Source: DATBHZ01 sp036557185 (GTDB lineage Bacteria > Actinomycetota > Acidimicrobiia > IMCC26256 > JAENVU01). From it: a stretch of 27,979 nucleotides of DNA. This document shows positions 6,694 through 14,294 of this stretch, one piece after another. The notes below the pieces were generated by a model. It was not told the DNA's origin. It saw nothing but the letters and a program-made list of their open reading frames with translations, and did not search any database. The stretch's first letter is position 1. Every line of letters starts with the position of its first letter. The DNA is taken from assembly GCA_036557185.1 (NCBI GenBank), contig DATBHZ010000162.1, positions 1 through 27,979 of the forward strand, written 5' to 3'. A program made the position numbers and the translations under genes.

Positions 6694-9160
6694 CGGCTGG
6701 GAGGGGCGCCTTGGTGCCCGAGAGCGTTCGGAGCGTGAGCACAGCGATGCAGTAGGCGATCAACGCGACGACCAGCACGGTGTGGAAGCCGTAGGTCATT
6801 GCGAGCATCGTGCCGAGCACTGACGCAACCACCGATGCGAAGCCGTTGAGCGCCCACGCCCACGCTACGTACTCCTGCTCGTGCGGACTCAGGCCCGCCA
6901 CGGCGCGGACGCCGAGCGGCATGAACAGTCCGAGCGAGAGCCCGAGGGGTGCGACGAGCAGGAACGCGATGACGACACGGAACCCGATCGCGAGATCGAG
7001 CAGGGCGTTGGTGGTCGGCCCGAGGCCCCACAGGTAGTACGCGGTGATCCCGGCGATGATCGCGAGCACGACCGGAGTCGTCGGCCCGCGCGGCTGGAAG
7101 CGGGAGCTGAGCAGCGAGCCGAGGCCGACGAAGATGAGCAGCGAGCACAACGTGACGGTCAACGAGTACGTCGGGTAGCCGAGGAAGAGCACGAGCTTCT
7201 GGATCAGGGTCACCTCGAAGAGCATGAACCCGAAGCCGATCGCGCAGAAGTACAACGCCGAGCGCCCCTTGCGTGGGAGCGCCTTCCACGTCTTGCGGAT
7301 CGCCACGAACGGGAGCAGCAGGAAGATCGCCGACAGGATCACCGCGAACGCGAGGAGCAGCATCAGAACCCGCTCACCGACCCCGGACTCGAAGCTGTTG
7401 CCCTGGATGGGATGCGTGAAATTGTGCAGCTGGGTCCCGAACGACGAGAAGTGGAAGAAGAAGGGCTTGTCGTCGCTCGTCGCGCCGACCGAATAGGGAT
7501 ACGCGTTCCTGTAGGAGGAGACCGACGAGTTGGAGCCATTGATCAACGTGTTGAACGCAGAGAGGTCGTTGTCACCGGCCGGCGAGTAGAGGACCGATGT
7601 GTGCGGGACCCGGTGTACCGCGTTTTGCATTGCTGCGACCTGAGTGCTCGTGAACGGCGTCCGCGAGACGTAGGTCGTCGTGAGCGGCGGGAATATGCCC
7701 GACGGAGTCGTAGTGAGGGTGACCATGATGTGCTGCTTCGCGTCACGTACGCCCAGCTGGCTCAGCGCTTTGCGTGCCGTTGCGACATAGCGCGCCGTCC
7801 GGGTCGACTTGGTGCCGACACCGGGGTCGCCGAACTGGTTGACCAGCACACCGCCGGGCGCGAGGTGATCCAGGCTGTCGCCCACTGCGTTGGTCGTATA
7901 GAGGTAGCTCTCCGAGAGCACGTACGCGCTTGCCGACGAGGCGTTGGTGGCCGAGTAGCTGTCGGGGGCCGGGTACCAGATGAGCTGGTAGTGCTTGTCG
8001 GTGCGGGCGAGGTACGAGCGGCCGTCGGCATTGACGTAGTGGACGCCGGGTTTGCTCGCCAGGTGGCCGTCGTAATCGGCCATCGTGTCGGTGACGAGCT
8101 TGTACGTCACGGGATTGAGCTCGACCGCATCGATGTGGTGCGCCTTGAAGTAGATCGACGCGACGGTCTCGTGACCCGCGGCGGCGCCGATGATGAGCTC
8201 GTTCTGCGGCGCGGGCGGCAGCGCAGCGAAGGGGAGGCTCACGAAGCTCTGCGGGAACTGGAATTGCGCGAGCGACGACATCTTGCCGTTCCAGTGCAGC
8301 ATCGTGGAGCCGAGGAGCCCGTCGTGGAAGACGGCCCGGTTTCCGACCCAGTTCCGAACGTCGACTCGGAATACGGCGCTCCACGAGGAGTACAGCGGCT
8401 TGCCCACCCCAAGGACGGGCGGAGCCTTGCCGACGTCGACCTTCACGTCGGGCAGCAGGCGCGGCGACAGCAGGGAAGCTGCGGTGAGCACGACAGCGAA
8501 GACCGCGAGCACCTGCACGGCCCGGTTGACGCGGAGCGCGATGCGCAGGCCGGCGAGCCCCATCGCGACGGCGCTGGCCATGATCACAGTGGGCGGTCCG
8601 ACGCTCGCCATCAGTGGGACGGCGACCGCGCAAGCGATGGCCGCGCCCGTCAGGTCGAAGAAGTAGAGCCGCCCGATGCCGCTCGGGCGACGGCCGAACA
8701 GGGTGGACAGCACCACGCCGATGGGCACGAAGGACGCGAACAACAGCACGCAGAACAGGAGCACCATTCCGGCGTTCGACCACGAGTTGGAGTTGTACAG
8801 CCATATGTCCGCGGTGTTGACCCGCGCCACGGCGATGACGATGTAGCCGACCGCGATGATCCCGGAGCCGATGCTGAGCGTCCAGGCCAGGACCGCGTCG
8901 CTCGATGCCCGCCGGACGGACTTCGAGATCGCTACCAGCACTCCTCCCGCGCCCAGGCCGAGCAGCGCCAGGCCGATGACGAGGTACGTGAAGTAGTAGA
9001 AGAGCTTGAAGGAGACGACGCGCGTGTAACTGATCTCGAGCAGCAGGCCGACGACGCTGACGAGGAAGATCTCGAGGTAGTAAGGACGGCTCTCGGTCGC
9101 AGAGTCGGGCGCGGCGGGAGCGCGCGCCGGATCCATGGCCTGCGTCGTCGTGGTCGCCAA
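6689..9160 (-). CDS. Polytopic membrane protein with spermidine-synthase-like domain
   Basis: An 823-residue protein. It has about seven N-terminal membrane spans (first SVVGLLLEISYTRVV), a central soluble Rossmann-like domain with GAAAGHE and the acidic AVELNP motif (about residues 318-350), and about eight C-terminal spans with FGFMLFEVTLIQKLVLFLG and WALNGFASVVASVLGT. This arrangement is known from bacterial spermidine-synthase-like membrane proteins with MFS-like transmembrane halves. The D-x-[ST]-D-P type catalytic Asp motif of real aminopropyltransferases is replaced by YPAPDSYS, so aminopropyl transfer is doubtful. Function unknown; transport or small-molecule transfer linked to the envelope is possible. 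TTG at 9160 is chosen: it has a G-rich Shine-Dalgarno-like stretch just upstream and the coding character is clear from there. An ATG at 9253 would extend it by 31 residues into the divergent promoter region. Confidence 0.65.
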   Translation of the reverse strand: MATTTTQAMDPARAPAAPDSATESRPYYLEIFLVSVVGLLLEISYTRVVSFKLFYYFTYLVIGLALLGLGAGGVLVAISKSVRRASSDAVLAWTLSIGSGIIAVGYIVIAVARVNTADIWLYNSNSWSNAGMVLLFCVLLFASFVPIGVVLSTLFGRRPSGIGRLYFFDLTGAAIACAVAVPLMASVGPPTVIMASAVAMGLAGLRIALRVNRAVQVLAVFAVVLTAASLLSPRLLPDVKVDVGKAPPVLGVGKPLYSSWSAVFRVDVRNWVGNRAVFHDGLLGSTMLHWNGKMSSLAQFQFPQSFVSLPFAALPPAPQNELIIGAAAGHETVASIYFKAHHIDAVELNPVTYKLVTDTMADYDGHLASKPGVHYVNADGRSYLARTDKHYQLIWYPAPDSYSATNASSASAYVLSESYLYTTNAVGDSLDHLAPGGVLVNQFGDPGVGTKSTRTARYVATARKALSQLGVRDAKQHIMVTLTTTPSGIFPPLTTTYVSRTPFTSTQVAAMQNAVHRVPHTSVLYSPAGDNDLSAFNTLINGSNSSVSSYRNAYPYSVGATSDDKPFFFHFSSFGTQLHNFTHPIQGNSFESGVGERVLMLLLAFAVILSAIFLLLPFVAIRKTWKALPRKGRSALYFCAIGFGFMLFEVTLIQKLVLFLGYPTYSLTVTLCSLLIFVGLGSLLSSRFQPRGPTTPVVLAIIAGITAYYLWGLGPTTNALLDLAIGFRVVIAFLLVAPLGLSLGLFMPLGVRAVAGLSPHEQEYVAWAWALNGFASVVASVLGTMLAMTYGFHTVLVVALIAYCIAVLTLRTLSGTKAPLPAG

Positions 9161-9220
9161 GTCCCGTGCCCCCCGCGCACCAGAGTCGTGCTGCGTCGGG
9201 CGAGAGCGTAGCCCCGCCCC

Positions 9221-9268
9221 AATGCCGGTTGCGAGCGCGGGCGAGGTATGCACCTCAATTCCGGTTGC
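9221..9268 (+). repeat. Direct repeat of a 12-mer in the divergent intergenic region
   Basis: AATGCCGGTTGC (9221-9232) and AATTCCGGTTGC (9257-9268) differ at one base and are 36 bases apart, in the 162-base gap between the divergent genes at 9160 (reverse) and 9323 (forward). A TACCCT -10-like sequence (9269-9274) directly follows the second copy. The pair could be an operator for a regulator of both genes, or chance. Confidence 0.4.
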
Positions 9269-9322
9269 TACCCTCGTACCTCGCGTTCGCCGCTGCGGCG
9301 CGGGAGCGCATCGGGGGTTGTT

Positions 9323-9850
9323 GTGGGCCTGCGGGGATGGGGAATACGCAGCGCCGTGGTCGCCACTGTCTGCGCGGCAGCGGCGATCTGCATGGCAGGG
9401 TGCGGAGGAGGCGGCTCATCGGGGAGCCGAATCGCTTCCGCGAGCGCGTTCGCGCAGCGTGCGCAGTCACGTGGTCTCGGCTGCACGGACTACAAGGCAG
9501 TTGCCTCATCCACGAGCGCAGCTCAGTTCGGAACCTGCACACTGACCGCGAACCTGGACGAAGCGCGCTGCCAGCGAGCGCGCAAGCTCGATGTCGAGCA
9601 GCAGGAGTCGGCGTTGGGCACCAACTGCGGGGCGAGCGGGGAGAGCACGAGCTTCGCCGTCTTCACGCCGAAGTCCGCCTCGAAGAACATCGCGTACTTC
9701 GAGCAGGCGACTTGCCACTCGCAGAAATTGACCGGCCAGACCTACTACATCACACGCGGGCAGAACTGGATGGTCGCCACCAACAACGCGGCGATCGGCA
9801 TCCTGGTCGGCGACAAGCTCGGCGGGAGCTCCGGGAAGCCGAGCTGTTGA
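9323..9850 (+). CDS. Secreted lipoprotein of unknown function
   Basis: A 175-residue protein with a lipoprotein signal: Arg residues at 4 and 9, a hydrophobic AVVATVCAAAAIC core and the lipobox MAGC with C27 as the lipidated residue, then a Gly/Ser linker. The mature part has six further cysteines (in GLGC, GTC, ARC, TNC, ATC and the C-terminal Cys), suggesting three disulfide bonds outside the cell. GTG 9323 is chosen because the signal peptide begins there and GGGGG lies upstream; ATG 9248 would put a long non-signal stretch in front. Its stop overlaps the TTG start of the acyltransferase (TTGA), so the two are co-expressed. I recognise no family. Confidence 0.65.
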   Translation: MGLRGWGIRSAVVATVCAAAAICMAGCGGGGSSGSRIASASAFAQRAQSRGLGCTDYKAVASSTSAAQFGTCTLTANLDEARCQRARKLDVEQQESALGTNCGASGESTSFAVFTPKSASKNIAYFEQATCHSQKLTGQTYYITRGQNWMVATNNAAIGILVGDKLGGSSGKPSC

Positions 9851-11124
9851 GCGCGACCGAGGCGCCGGAGGTCGCGGGCTCACGCGACGCAGGTGGCTGG
9901 ATCGACTTCCGGATCGGCTACCAAGCGGCGTTCAACGGTCTCCGTGGCTTCGCGATCGTCACCTTCATGATCTATCACGGTCAGGCGATCTTCCAGAGCG
10001 CTCGCAACGTCAGGGTGCTGCCGGGCGCGTTCTTCTGGCTCGAGATGTTCTTCGTGCAGAGCGGTTTCCTCATCATCTCGTTGTTGATCGAGGAGTGGTA
10101 TCGAACCGGTCGCATCAGGATCCTCAACTTCTACGCACGCCGAGCGCTCCGTCTCTTCCCCGCGCTCTTCGTCGTGTGCGCGGCCGTGGCCTTGTGGTTG
10201 CTGACGTTCGCCCCCTCGTGGAGCCACGTCGTCGGGTGGCGCGAGGTTTGGTCGACGTTGCTCTACGTCAACAACTGGGTTGGGATCCATTGGCACAACA
10301 GCCTGCCGCTGTATCTGGGCCACGGCTGGTCCCTCTCGGTGGAGGAGCAGTTCTATGCCGTGGCGCCGTTCGTGACGCTCGGCATGCTGGCCATCGGATG
10401 GAGCGGCCGCCGCGCCATTGCTGTTGTGCTCGTCTGCGCGCTTGCCTCGGCGATTTGGATGGTGGTGTTGTCGGAGCAGGGTTCGGTCGTCGTGCGCCTC
10501 TACCAAGGCACCGACACGCGCGCGCAGGGGTTTCTCATCGGCGGCGCGCTGGCCTTCGCCGCATCCGCGGGGTTCGTGTTCCGTGGCGCCGTCGCGCGCG
10601 CGGCTGTGCGTGTGCTGGTGTGGCCCGCGCTCCTGATCGTTGTCGCGCTCTTGCTGTGGGCCCAGATCGATGATCCGCTCATGTACCACGGCATGTTCAC
10701 GCTCGCGGGGTTGTCGTTCGCGGTGCTCCTCGCGTACGTCGTGCAGGAGCCGCAGAGCCTGCTCACACGCGCCCTGAGCGTGAAACCTCTCGAATCGACC
10801 GGGCGGATCGCGTACGGCATCTACCTGTGGCATCTGCCGATCATGGTGGCGTCCTGGAACTACATCTACCCACGCCACCACTGGTCGGAGCCGCTGGTGA
10901 TCACGGTCTGGATCGCGGCGAGCATCCTGGTGGCGAGCGCCTCGTGGCGCTGGGTGGAGCAACCCTTCTTGCGGTATGCCCGCCGATTCGGGAGGATCGA
11001 TCCGGCTCGGGAGCAGCAGCAGATTGCAGCGCGTCTCGCCGCGCTCACCGACGTGCAGACGGTCACGCCGGGTGCAGCGCTCGCGCAACCTGCCCCGGTC
11101 GGCGAATCGCCCACCCCGCGGTAG
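9847..11124 (+). CDS. Acyltransferase 3 family membrane protein (OafA/YrhL-like)
   Basis: A 425-residue integral membrane protein with about ten spans. Family motifs: NGLRGFAIVTFMIYHG with the conserved His at 44, FFVQSGFLI, RRALRLFPAL and LSVEEQFY, followed by a late GIYLWHLPIM and a C-terminal WRWVEQPFLRY. These enzymes move acetyl or other short acyl groups from the cytoplasm to sugars outside the membrane. Unlike its neighbour at 11284 it has no SGNH domain, only a 50-residue hydrophilic tail. The TTG start (9847) overlaps the lipoprotein stop. The target is probably a surface polysaccharide or glycolipid made by the neighbouring genes. Confidence 0.85.
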   Translation: MSATEAPEVAGSRDAGGWIDFRIGYQAAFNGLRGFAIVTFMIYHGQAIFQSARNVRVLPGAFFWLEMFFVQSGFLIISLLIEEWYRTGRIRILNFYARRALRLFPALFVVCAAVALWLLTFAPSWSHVVGWREVWSTLLYVNNWVGIHWHNSLPLYLGHGWSLSVEEQFYAVAPFVTLGMLAIGWSGRRAIAVVLVCALASAIWMVVLSEQGSVVVRLYQGTDTRAQGFLIGGALAFAASAGFVFRGAVARAAVRVLVWPALLIVVALLLWAQIDDPLMYHGMFTLAGLSFAVLLAYVVQEPQSLLTRALSVKPLESTGRIAYGIYLWHLPIMVASWNYIYPRHHWSEPLVITVWIAASILVASASWRWVEQPFLRYARRFGRIDPAREQQQIAARLAALTDVQTVTPGAALAQPAPVGESPTPR

Positions 11125-11283
11125 GTCCACGCGCCCACGGCCGGAGCGGGCAGCCCGGACGAGCATGAGCTCGCCCCGCGATACGAAGACCGCGTGCGTT
11201 CTCTGTACCATTCGCGCGGACGCGTCGGGGGGTTGCACGCGGCCCGGCAGTATCGTGCAGATCCGCGCCGAGGGGCTGGGGTT

Positions 11284-13200
11284 GTGTTCGGGACGAGTTC
11301 TCTTCCCAAACGGCTGAATTACGAGCCTGGGCTCGACGGTCTCCGTGCCCTCGCCATCATCCTCGTCGTCATCTACCACGACGGCATCGGGCGGAGCCTC
11401 GTTCGCGAGAAGCTTCCGGGTGGATACATCGGCGTCGACGTGTTCTTCGTCCTCTCGGGATTCCTGATCACGTCGATCCTGCTCCTCGAGCGCGCGAGCA
11501 CCGGCAAACCCATCTCCGGGCAATTTTGGATCCGTCGCGCGCGCAGGCTGTTCCCTGCGATCGTGATCGCGGTCCTGGCGACCGCGGCGTACGCAGTGAT
11601 CTTCGCTCCCGCGAGCGATGCCAGCGCCATCCGTGGACAAGGGCTCGCGACCTTGTTCTACGTGCAGAACTGGTACGTGCAGGGCAGCCCGGTGCTCACA
11701 CCCCTCTCGCACGCGACGACCCTCTCCATCGAGGAGCAGTGGTACGTCGTGTGGCCGTTCCTCCTCGCAGGCCTGCTGTTCCTCACGAGAGGCCGGCGCG
11801 TCTGGTTGCTCGTCGGCGTGCTCACGCTCGCGGCGGTGTCCTACGCGGAGATGACGTTCATGTACTCGCTGTCGACGTGGGCGCGCATCTACAACAGCAC
11901 CGACACGCGCGCGTGGGAGCTGCTCGCCGGTGCGGCGCTCGCCGTGGTGATGCTCGGTCGAGCGCCTGTACGCCGCGCTGCGGGCCGCGTGGCCCTCGAG
12001 GTGGCCGGAATCGCCGGCCTCGGATACCTGATCTGGGCTGCGTTCAACCTCCACAGCTGGGGCGCGGACTCGTGGCAGTACACGCGCGGCGGCCTCCTTC
12101 TCGTGATCCTCTCGGTCGTCGCGTTGATCGCCGCCGTCGTGCAACCCCGATCGCCGGTCCTCCGGCCCATGTTCAGCTGGCGCCCGCTCGTGGCGCTCGG
12201 GCTCATCTCCTACGGGGTGTACCTGTACCACCTCGGGATCTTCATGGTGATGAGCGAGAGCCGAACGGGAATGTCGGGCAACGCGCTCACTCTCGTGCGC
12301 TGGATCGTGACGCTGGGTGTCGCGACGCTCTCGTACCTGCTCGTCGAGCAGCCGATCCGGCGCGGTGTGTCGTGGACGCGGCCGAAGGTCGCGCTCGGTG
12401 GTGTGGCCGTCGTGGCCGCGATCGTCGTGTTGCTCGTCAGCACGACTGCTCCCGCGCCGTCGACGTTCGCGGCGCAGACGAGCTCGAGCGACGCCCCGCG
12501 GGTGCTCGTCGCCGGGGACGATCTTGCGTACGCACTGGCCCTGGTCGAATCGCCGCCGCCCATCCACATCGGCGGGATCCAGGGCCTCGCCGTCGCGAAC
12601 TCGGGTTGCGGGATCGCCGGCGGGACCGCACTCGTGCAGGGCTCGAAGCTCCCGAACGTGCAGTGCAGCTCCAACTGGCCGAGCATGTTCTCGAGCGCCG
12701 TCAAGATGTTCCACCCGGATGTGAGCGTCCTGATGGTGGGCCAGCGGACCGGGTTCGACCGCAAGATCCACGGCAAGGTTCTGCGCACCGGCACCCCCGA
12801 GCTCGAGCACTACCTCGAGGACCAGCTCGACCGCGCGCGCAGCGTCCTCACGGCGAACGGCGCCAGCATGGTGCTCACGACGGTGCCCTGCCTCGACCCG
12901 GGACCTCAAGTGCCTGCCGACTACGCGACGGCGCTGGCCGATCGCGCACGGACGCGGTGGCTCGACGAGGTCTTCAGCGACTACGCGCATGCTCATCCGG
13001 GGGTCAAGATCGCCGACCTCGGCTCCGTGCTCTGCCCGCACGGCAGCGCGCACGTCGTCGAAGCAGGCGCCGAGCTCCGGCCGGACGGCGTCTCGCTGTC
13101 CGCGAATGGCGGGCGATTTGTCTGGAGCTGGGTCGCGCGGGTCGCAATTGCGACGCAACGCCACGCCTCGGCCGCGCGGGCCGGAACCGTTGCTCCGTAG
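11284..13200 (+). CDS. Acyltransferase 3 with C-terminal SGNH-like domain lacking catalytic residues
   Basis: A 638-residue protein. Residues 1-380 are an acyltransferase-3 membrane domain: LDGLRALAIILVVIYH with H32, FFVLSGFLIT, RRARRLFPAI, LSIEEQWYVVWPF and GVYLYHLGIF. Residues about 405-625 form an extracytoplasmic SGNH-type domain. In the usual OafA-type fusion the blocks are GDS and DGxH; here they read GDD (G411-D412-D413) and DGVS (D601-S604), so both nucleophile and His are missing, and the conserved WE of block III also appears lost (GQRTGF). The acyltransferase part looks intact, so the fused domain may only bind glycan or the acyl acceptor. GTG 11284 is chosen because GAGGGG lies about 8 bases upstream; the frame is open to GTG 11194, and a weak TACCAT -10-like sequence sits at 11207. 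The 159-base gap upstream has a 5-bp hairpin at 11160-11173. Confidence 0.85.
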   Translation: MFGTSSLPKRLNYEPGLDGLRALAIILVVIYHDGIGRSLVREKLPGGYIGVDVFFVLSGFLITSILLLERASTGKPISGQFWIRRARRLFPAIVIAVLATAAYAVIFAPASDASAIRGQGLATLFYVQNWYVQGSPVLTPLSHATTLSIEEQWYVVWPFLLAGLLFLTRGRRVWLLVGVLTLAAVSYAEMTFMYSLSTWARIYNSTDTRAWELLAGAALAVVMLGRAPVRRAAGRVALEVAGIAGLGYLIWAAFNLHSWGADSWQYTRGGLLLVILSVVALIAAVVQPRSPVLRPMFSWRPLVALGLISYGVYLYHLGIFMVMSESRTGMSGNALTLVRWIVTLGVATLSYLLVEQPIRRGVSWTRPKVALGGVAVVAAIVVLLVSTTAPAPSTFAAQTSSSDAPRVLVAGDDLAYALALVESPPPIHIGGIQGLAVANSGCGIAGGTALVQGSKLPNVQCSSNWPSMFSSAVKMFHPDVSVLMVGQRTGFDRKIHGKVLRTGTPELEHYLEDQLDRARSVLTANGASMVLTTVPCLDPGPQVPADYATALADRARTRWLDEVFSDYAHAHPGVKIADLGSVLCPHGSAHVVEAGAELRPDGVSLSANGGRFVWSWVARVAIATQRHASAARAGTVAP

Positions 13201-13219
13201 CGGCACCCACCGAGCGCGC

Positions 13220-13235
13220 GCGGCGGGGCCGCCGC
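13220..13235 (+). terminator. Weak GC hairpin after the acyltransferase gene
   Basis: GCGGCG (13220-13225) pairs with CGCCGC (13230-13235) around a GGGC loop, about 20 bases past the stop at 13200. It is short and lacks a T-tract, so termination here is only possible. Confidence 0.3.
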
Positions 13236-13237
13236 CG

Positions 13238-13268
13238 CTGACGGTCCCGGCCCTGGCCCGTCTACAAT
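13238..13268 (+). promoter_or_regulatory. Probable promoter of the GT2-to-AftD operon
   Basis: TACAAT (13263-13268) is the best -10 hexamer noticed in the window. CTGACG (13238-13243) is a 4-of-6 match to the -35 at a slightly long spacing of 19. It lies in the 135-base gap before the GT2 gene and would give a leader of about 60 bases ending in a G-rich Shine-Dalgarno (13321-13326, GGGGGG). Confidence 0.45.
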
Positions 13269-13335
13269 CTCCGGCCTGACCTGGGGGCGGGATTCTCCTC
13301 GGGTCGGTCGAGGGGCAACCGGGGGGACCGGGAAC

Positions 13336-14280
13336 ATGGACAGCAGCGGGGGAGTCCGCGAGCCCGAAGTCGGCCGGCCACCGGCAGTGACGTTGATCGT
13401 TCCGGCCTACAACGAGGCCGAGAATCTGCGCCAGACACTGCCGAGACTGCGTGCCGAGTTCTGCGACGCACACGACGTCGAGCTGATCATCGTCGACGAC
13501 GGGAGCACCGACCGCACCGGTGAGGTGGTGCCGGCCCAGATCGAGGGATGGTGGGGCGCTCGCTACATCCGTCTCCCGTGGAACCAGGGCAAGGGCGGTG
13601 CGATCAAGGCCGGGGTCGCGGTGGCGCGCGGCGAGCGTCTCGTGTTCATGGACGCCGACCTTTCGGCGAACCTCGCCGATCTTCCGCGCTTGGTCAACGC
13701 GCTCGACGAGGCAGACGTCGCGCTGGGGTCGCGCTCGATCGCCGGCTCACGAGTCGTCTACAACCAGAGCCGCAGCATGCGGAAGGCGCAGAGCAAGTTC
13801 TTCAACGGCGTCGCTTGCGCGATGGTCAACGTCGTCGCGTCCGACACGCAGTGCGGCTTCAAGGCTTTCCGTGCCGACGCCGGCAAGCTGCTGTTCCACC
13901 TCTGCGAGGGCAAGGGCTTCGCATTCGACGTCGAAGTGCTCGCGCTCGCACAGTTGCTCGGCCTGCGCGTCACGGAGGTTCCGATCGAGTGGGTGGAGTC
14001 GGTGGGGACGACCGTCCACCCGGTACGGGACCCGTTGGTCATGCTGCGCGACCTCATGCGGACTCGGCGCCGTTGCCGTCGCATCGAGAAGCTCTCGGGC
14101 CGGTACATCTGGGAGGTCGCCGGACCCCCGCGTGGGTTGCGGCAATCCGCGACGATGCCCGGCGTCGACATCCACAAGCTCGCAGTCCAGCTGGGCGTCG
14201 TCGACGGCCTGCCGGAGCTCGAGGAACGACGCGCTGGGCAGGCCGACGGCGAGAGCTCCTCGATCGGGACCGCAGGCTAG
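13336..14280 (+). CDS. GT2 glycosyltransferase, dolichyl-phosphate-glucose/mannose synthase-like
   Basis: A 314-residue cytosolic or membrane-associated enzyme of the GT-A fold. It has LIVPAYNEAENL (20-31), the nucleotide-sugar-binding DDGSTD (54-59), NQGKGGAIKAG (83-93) and the catalytic DAD (106-108). These match the branch that adds Glc or Man to polyprenyl (dolichyl) phosphate. The product would be a lipid-linked sugar donor used outside the membrane by GT-C enzymes such as those at 54, 16202 and 20611. The C-terminal 80 residues are Arg-rich and have no obvious membrane span. ATG 13336 follows a strong G-rich Shine-Dalgarno region. It is first in the operon that continues to 22395, with a 14-base gap to the next gene. 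Confidence 0.85.
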   Translation: MDSSGGVREPEVGRPPAVTLIVPAYNEAENLRQTLPRLRAEFCDAHDVELIIVDDGSTDRTGEVVPAQIEGWWGARYIRLPWNQGKGGAIKAGVAVARGERLVFMDADLSANLADLPRLVNALDEADVALGSRSIAGSRVVYNQSRSMRKAQSKFFNGVACAMVNVVASDTQCGFKAFRADAGKLLFHLCEGKGFAFDVEVLALAQLLGLRVTEVPIEWVESVGTTVHPVRDPLVMLRDLMRTRRRCRRIEKLSGRYIWEVAGPPRGLRQSATMPGVDIHKLAVQLGVVDGLPELEERRAGQADGESSSIGTAG

Positions 14281-14294
14281 GACCGGAGGCACGC

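Noticed and set aside
6881..9211. A 776-residue open frame on the plus strand opposite the spermidine-synthase-like gene
   Set aside because: Composed mostly of Arg, Glu, Asp, Gly and Val without motifs; the minus-strand protein has membrane spans and domain motifs.
9166..9846. Upstream extension of the first acyltransferase to give 652 residues
   Set aside because: It covers the lipoprotein gene in another frame and reads as a charged shadow; TTG 9847 with its stop overlap fits the family length.
9880..13473. A 1197-residue open frame on the minus strand opposite the two acyltransferases
   Set aside because: It is extremely rich in Arg, Asp, Glu and His, has no domain motif, and lies antisense to clear acyltransferase-3 genes. 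Long open antisense frames are an expected effect of the GC-rich third codon position.
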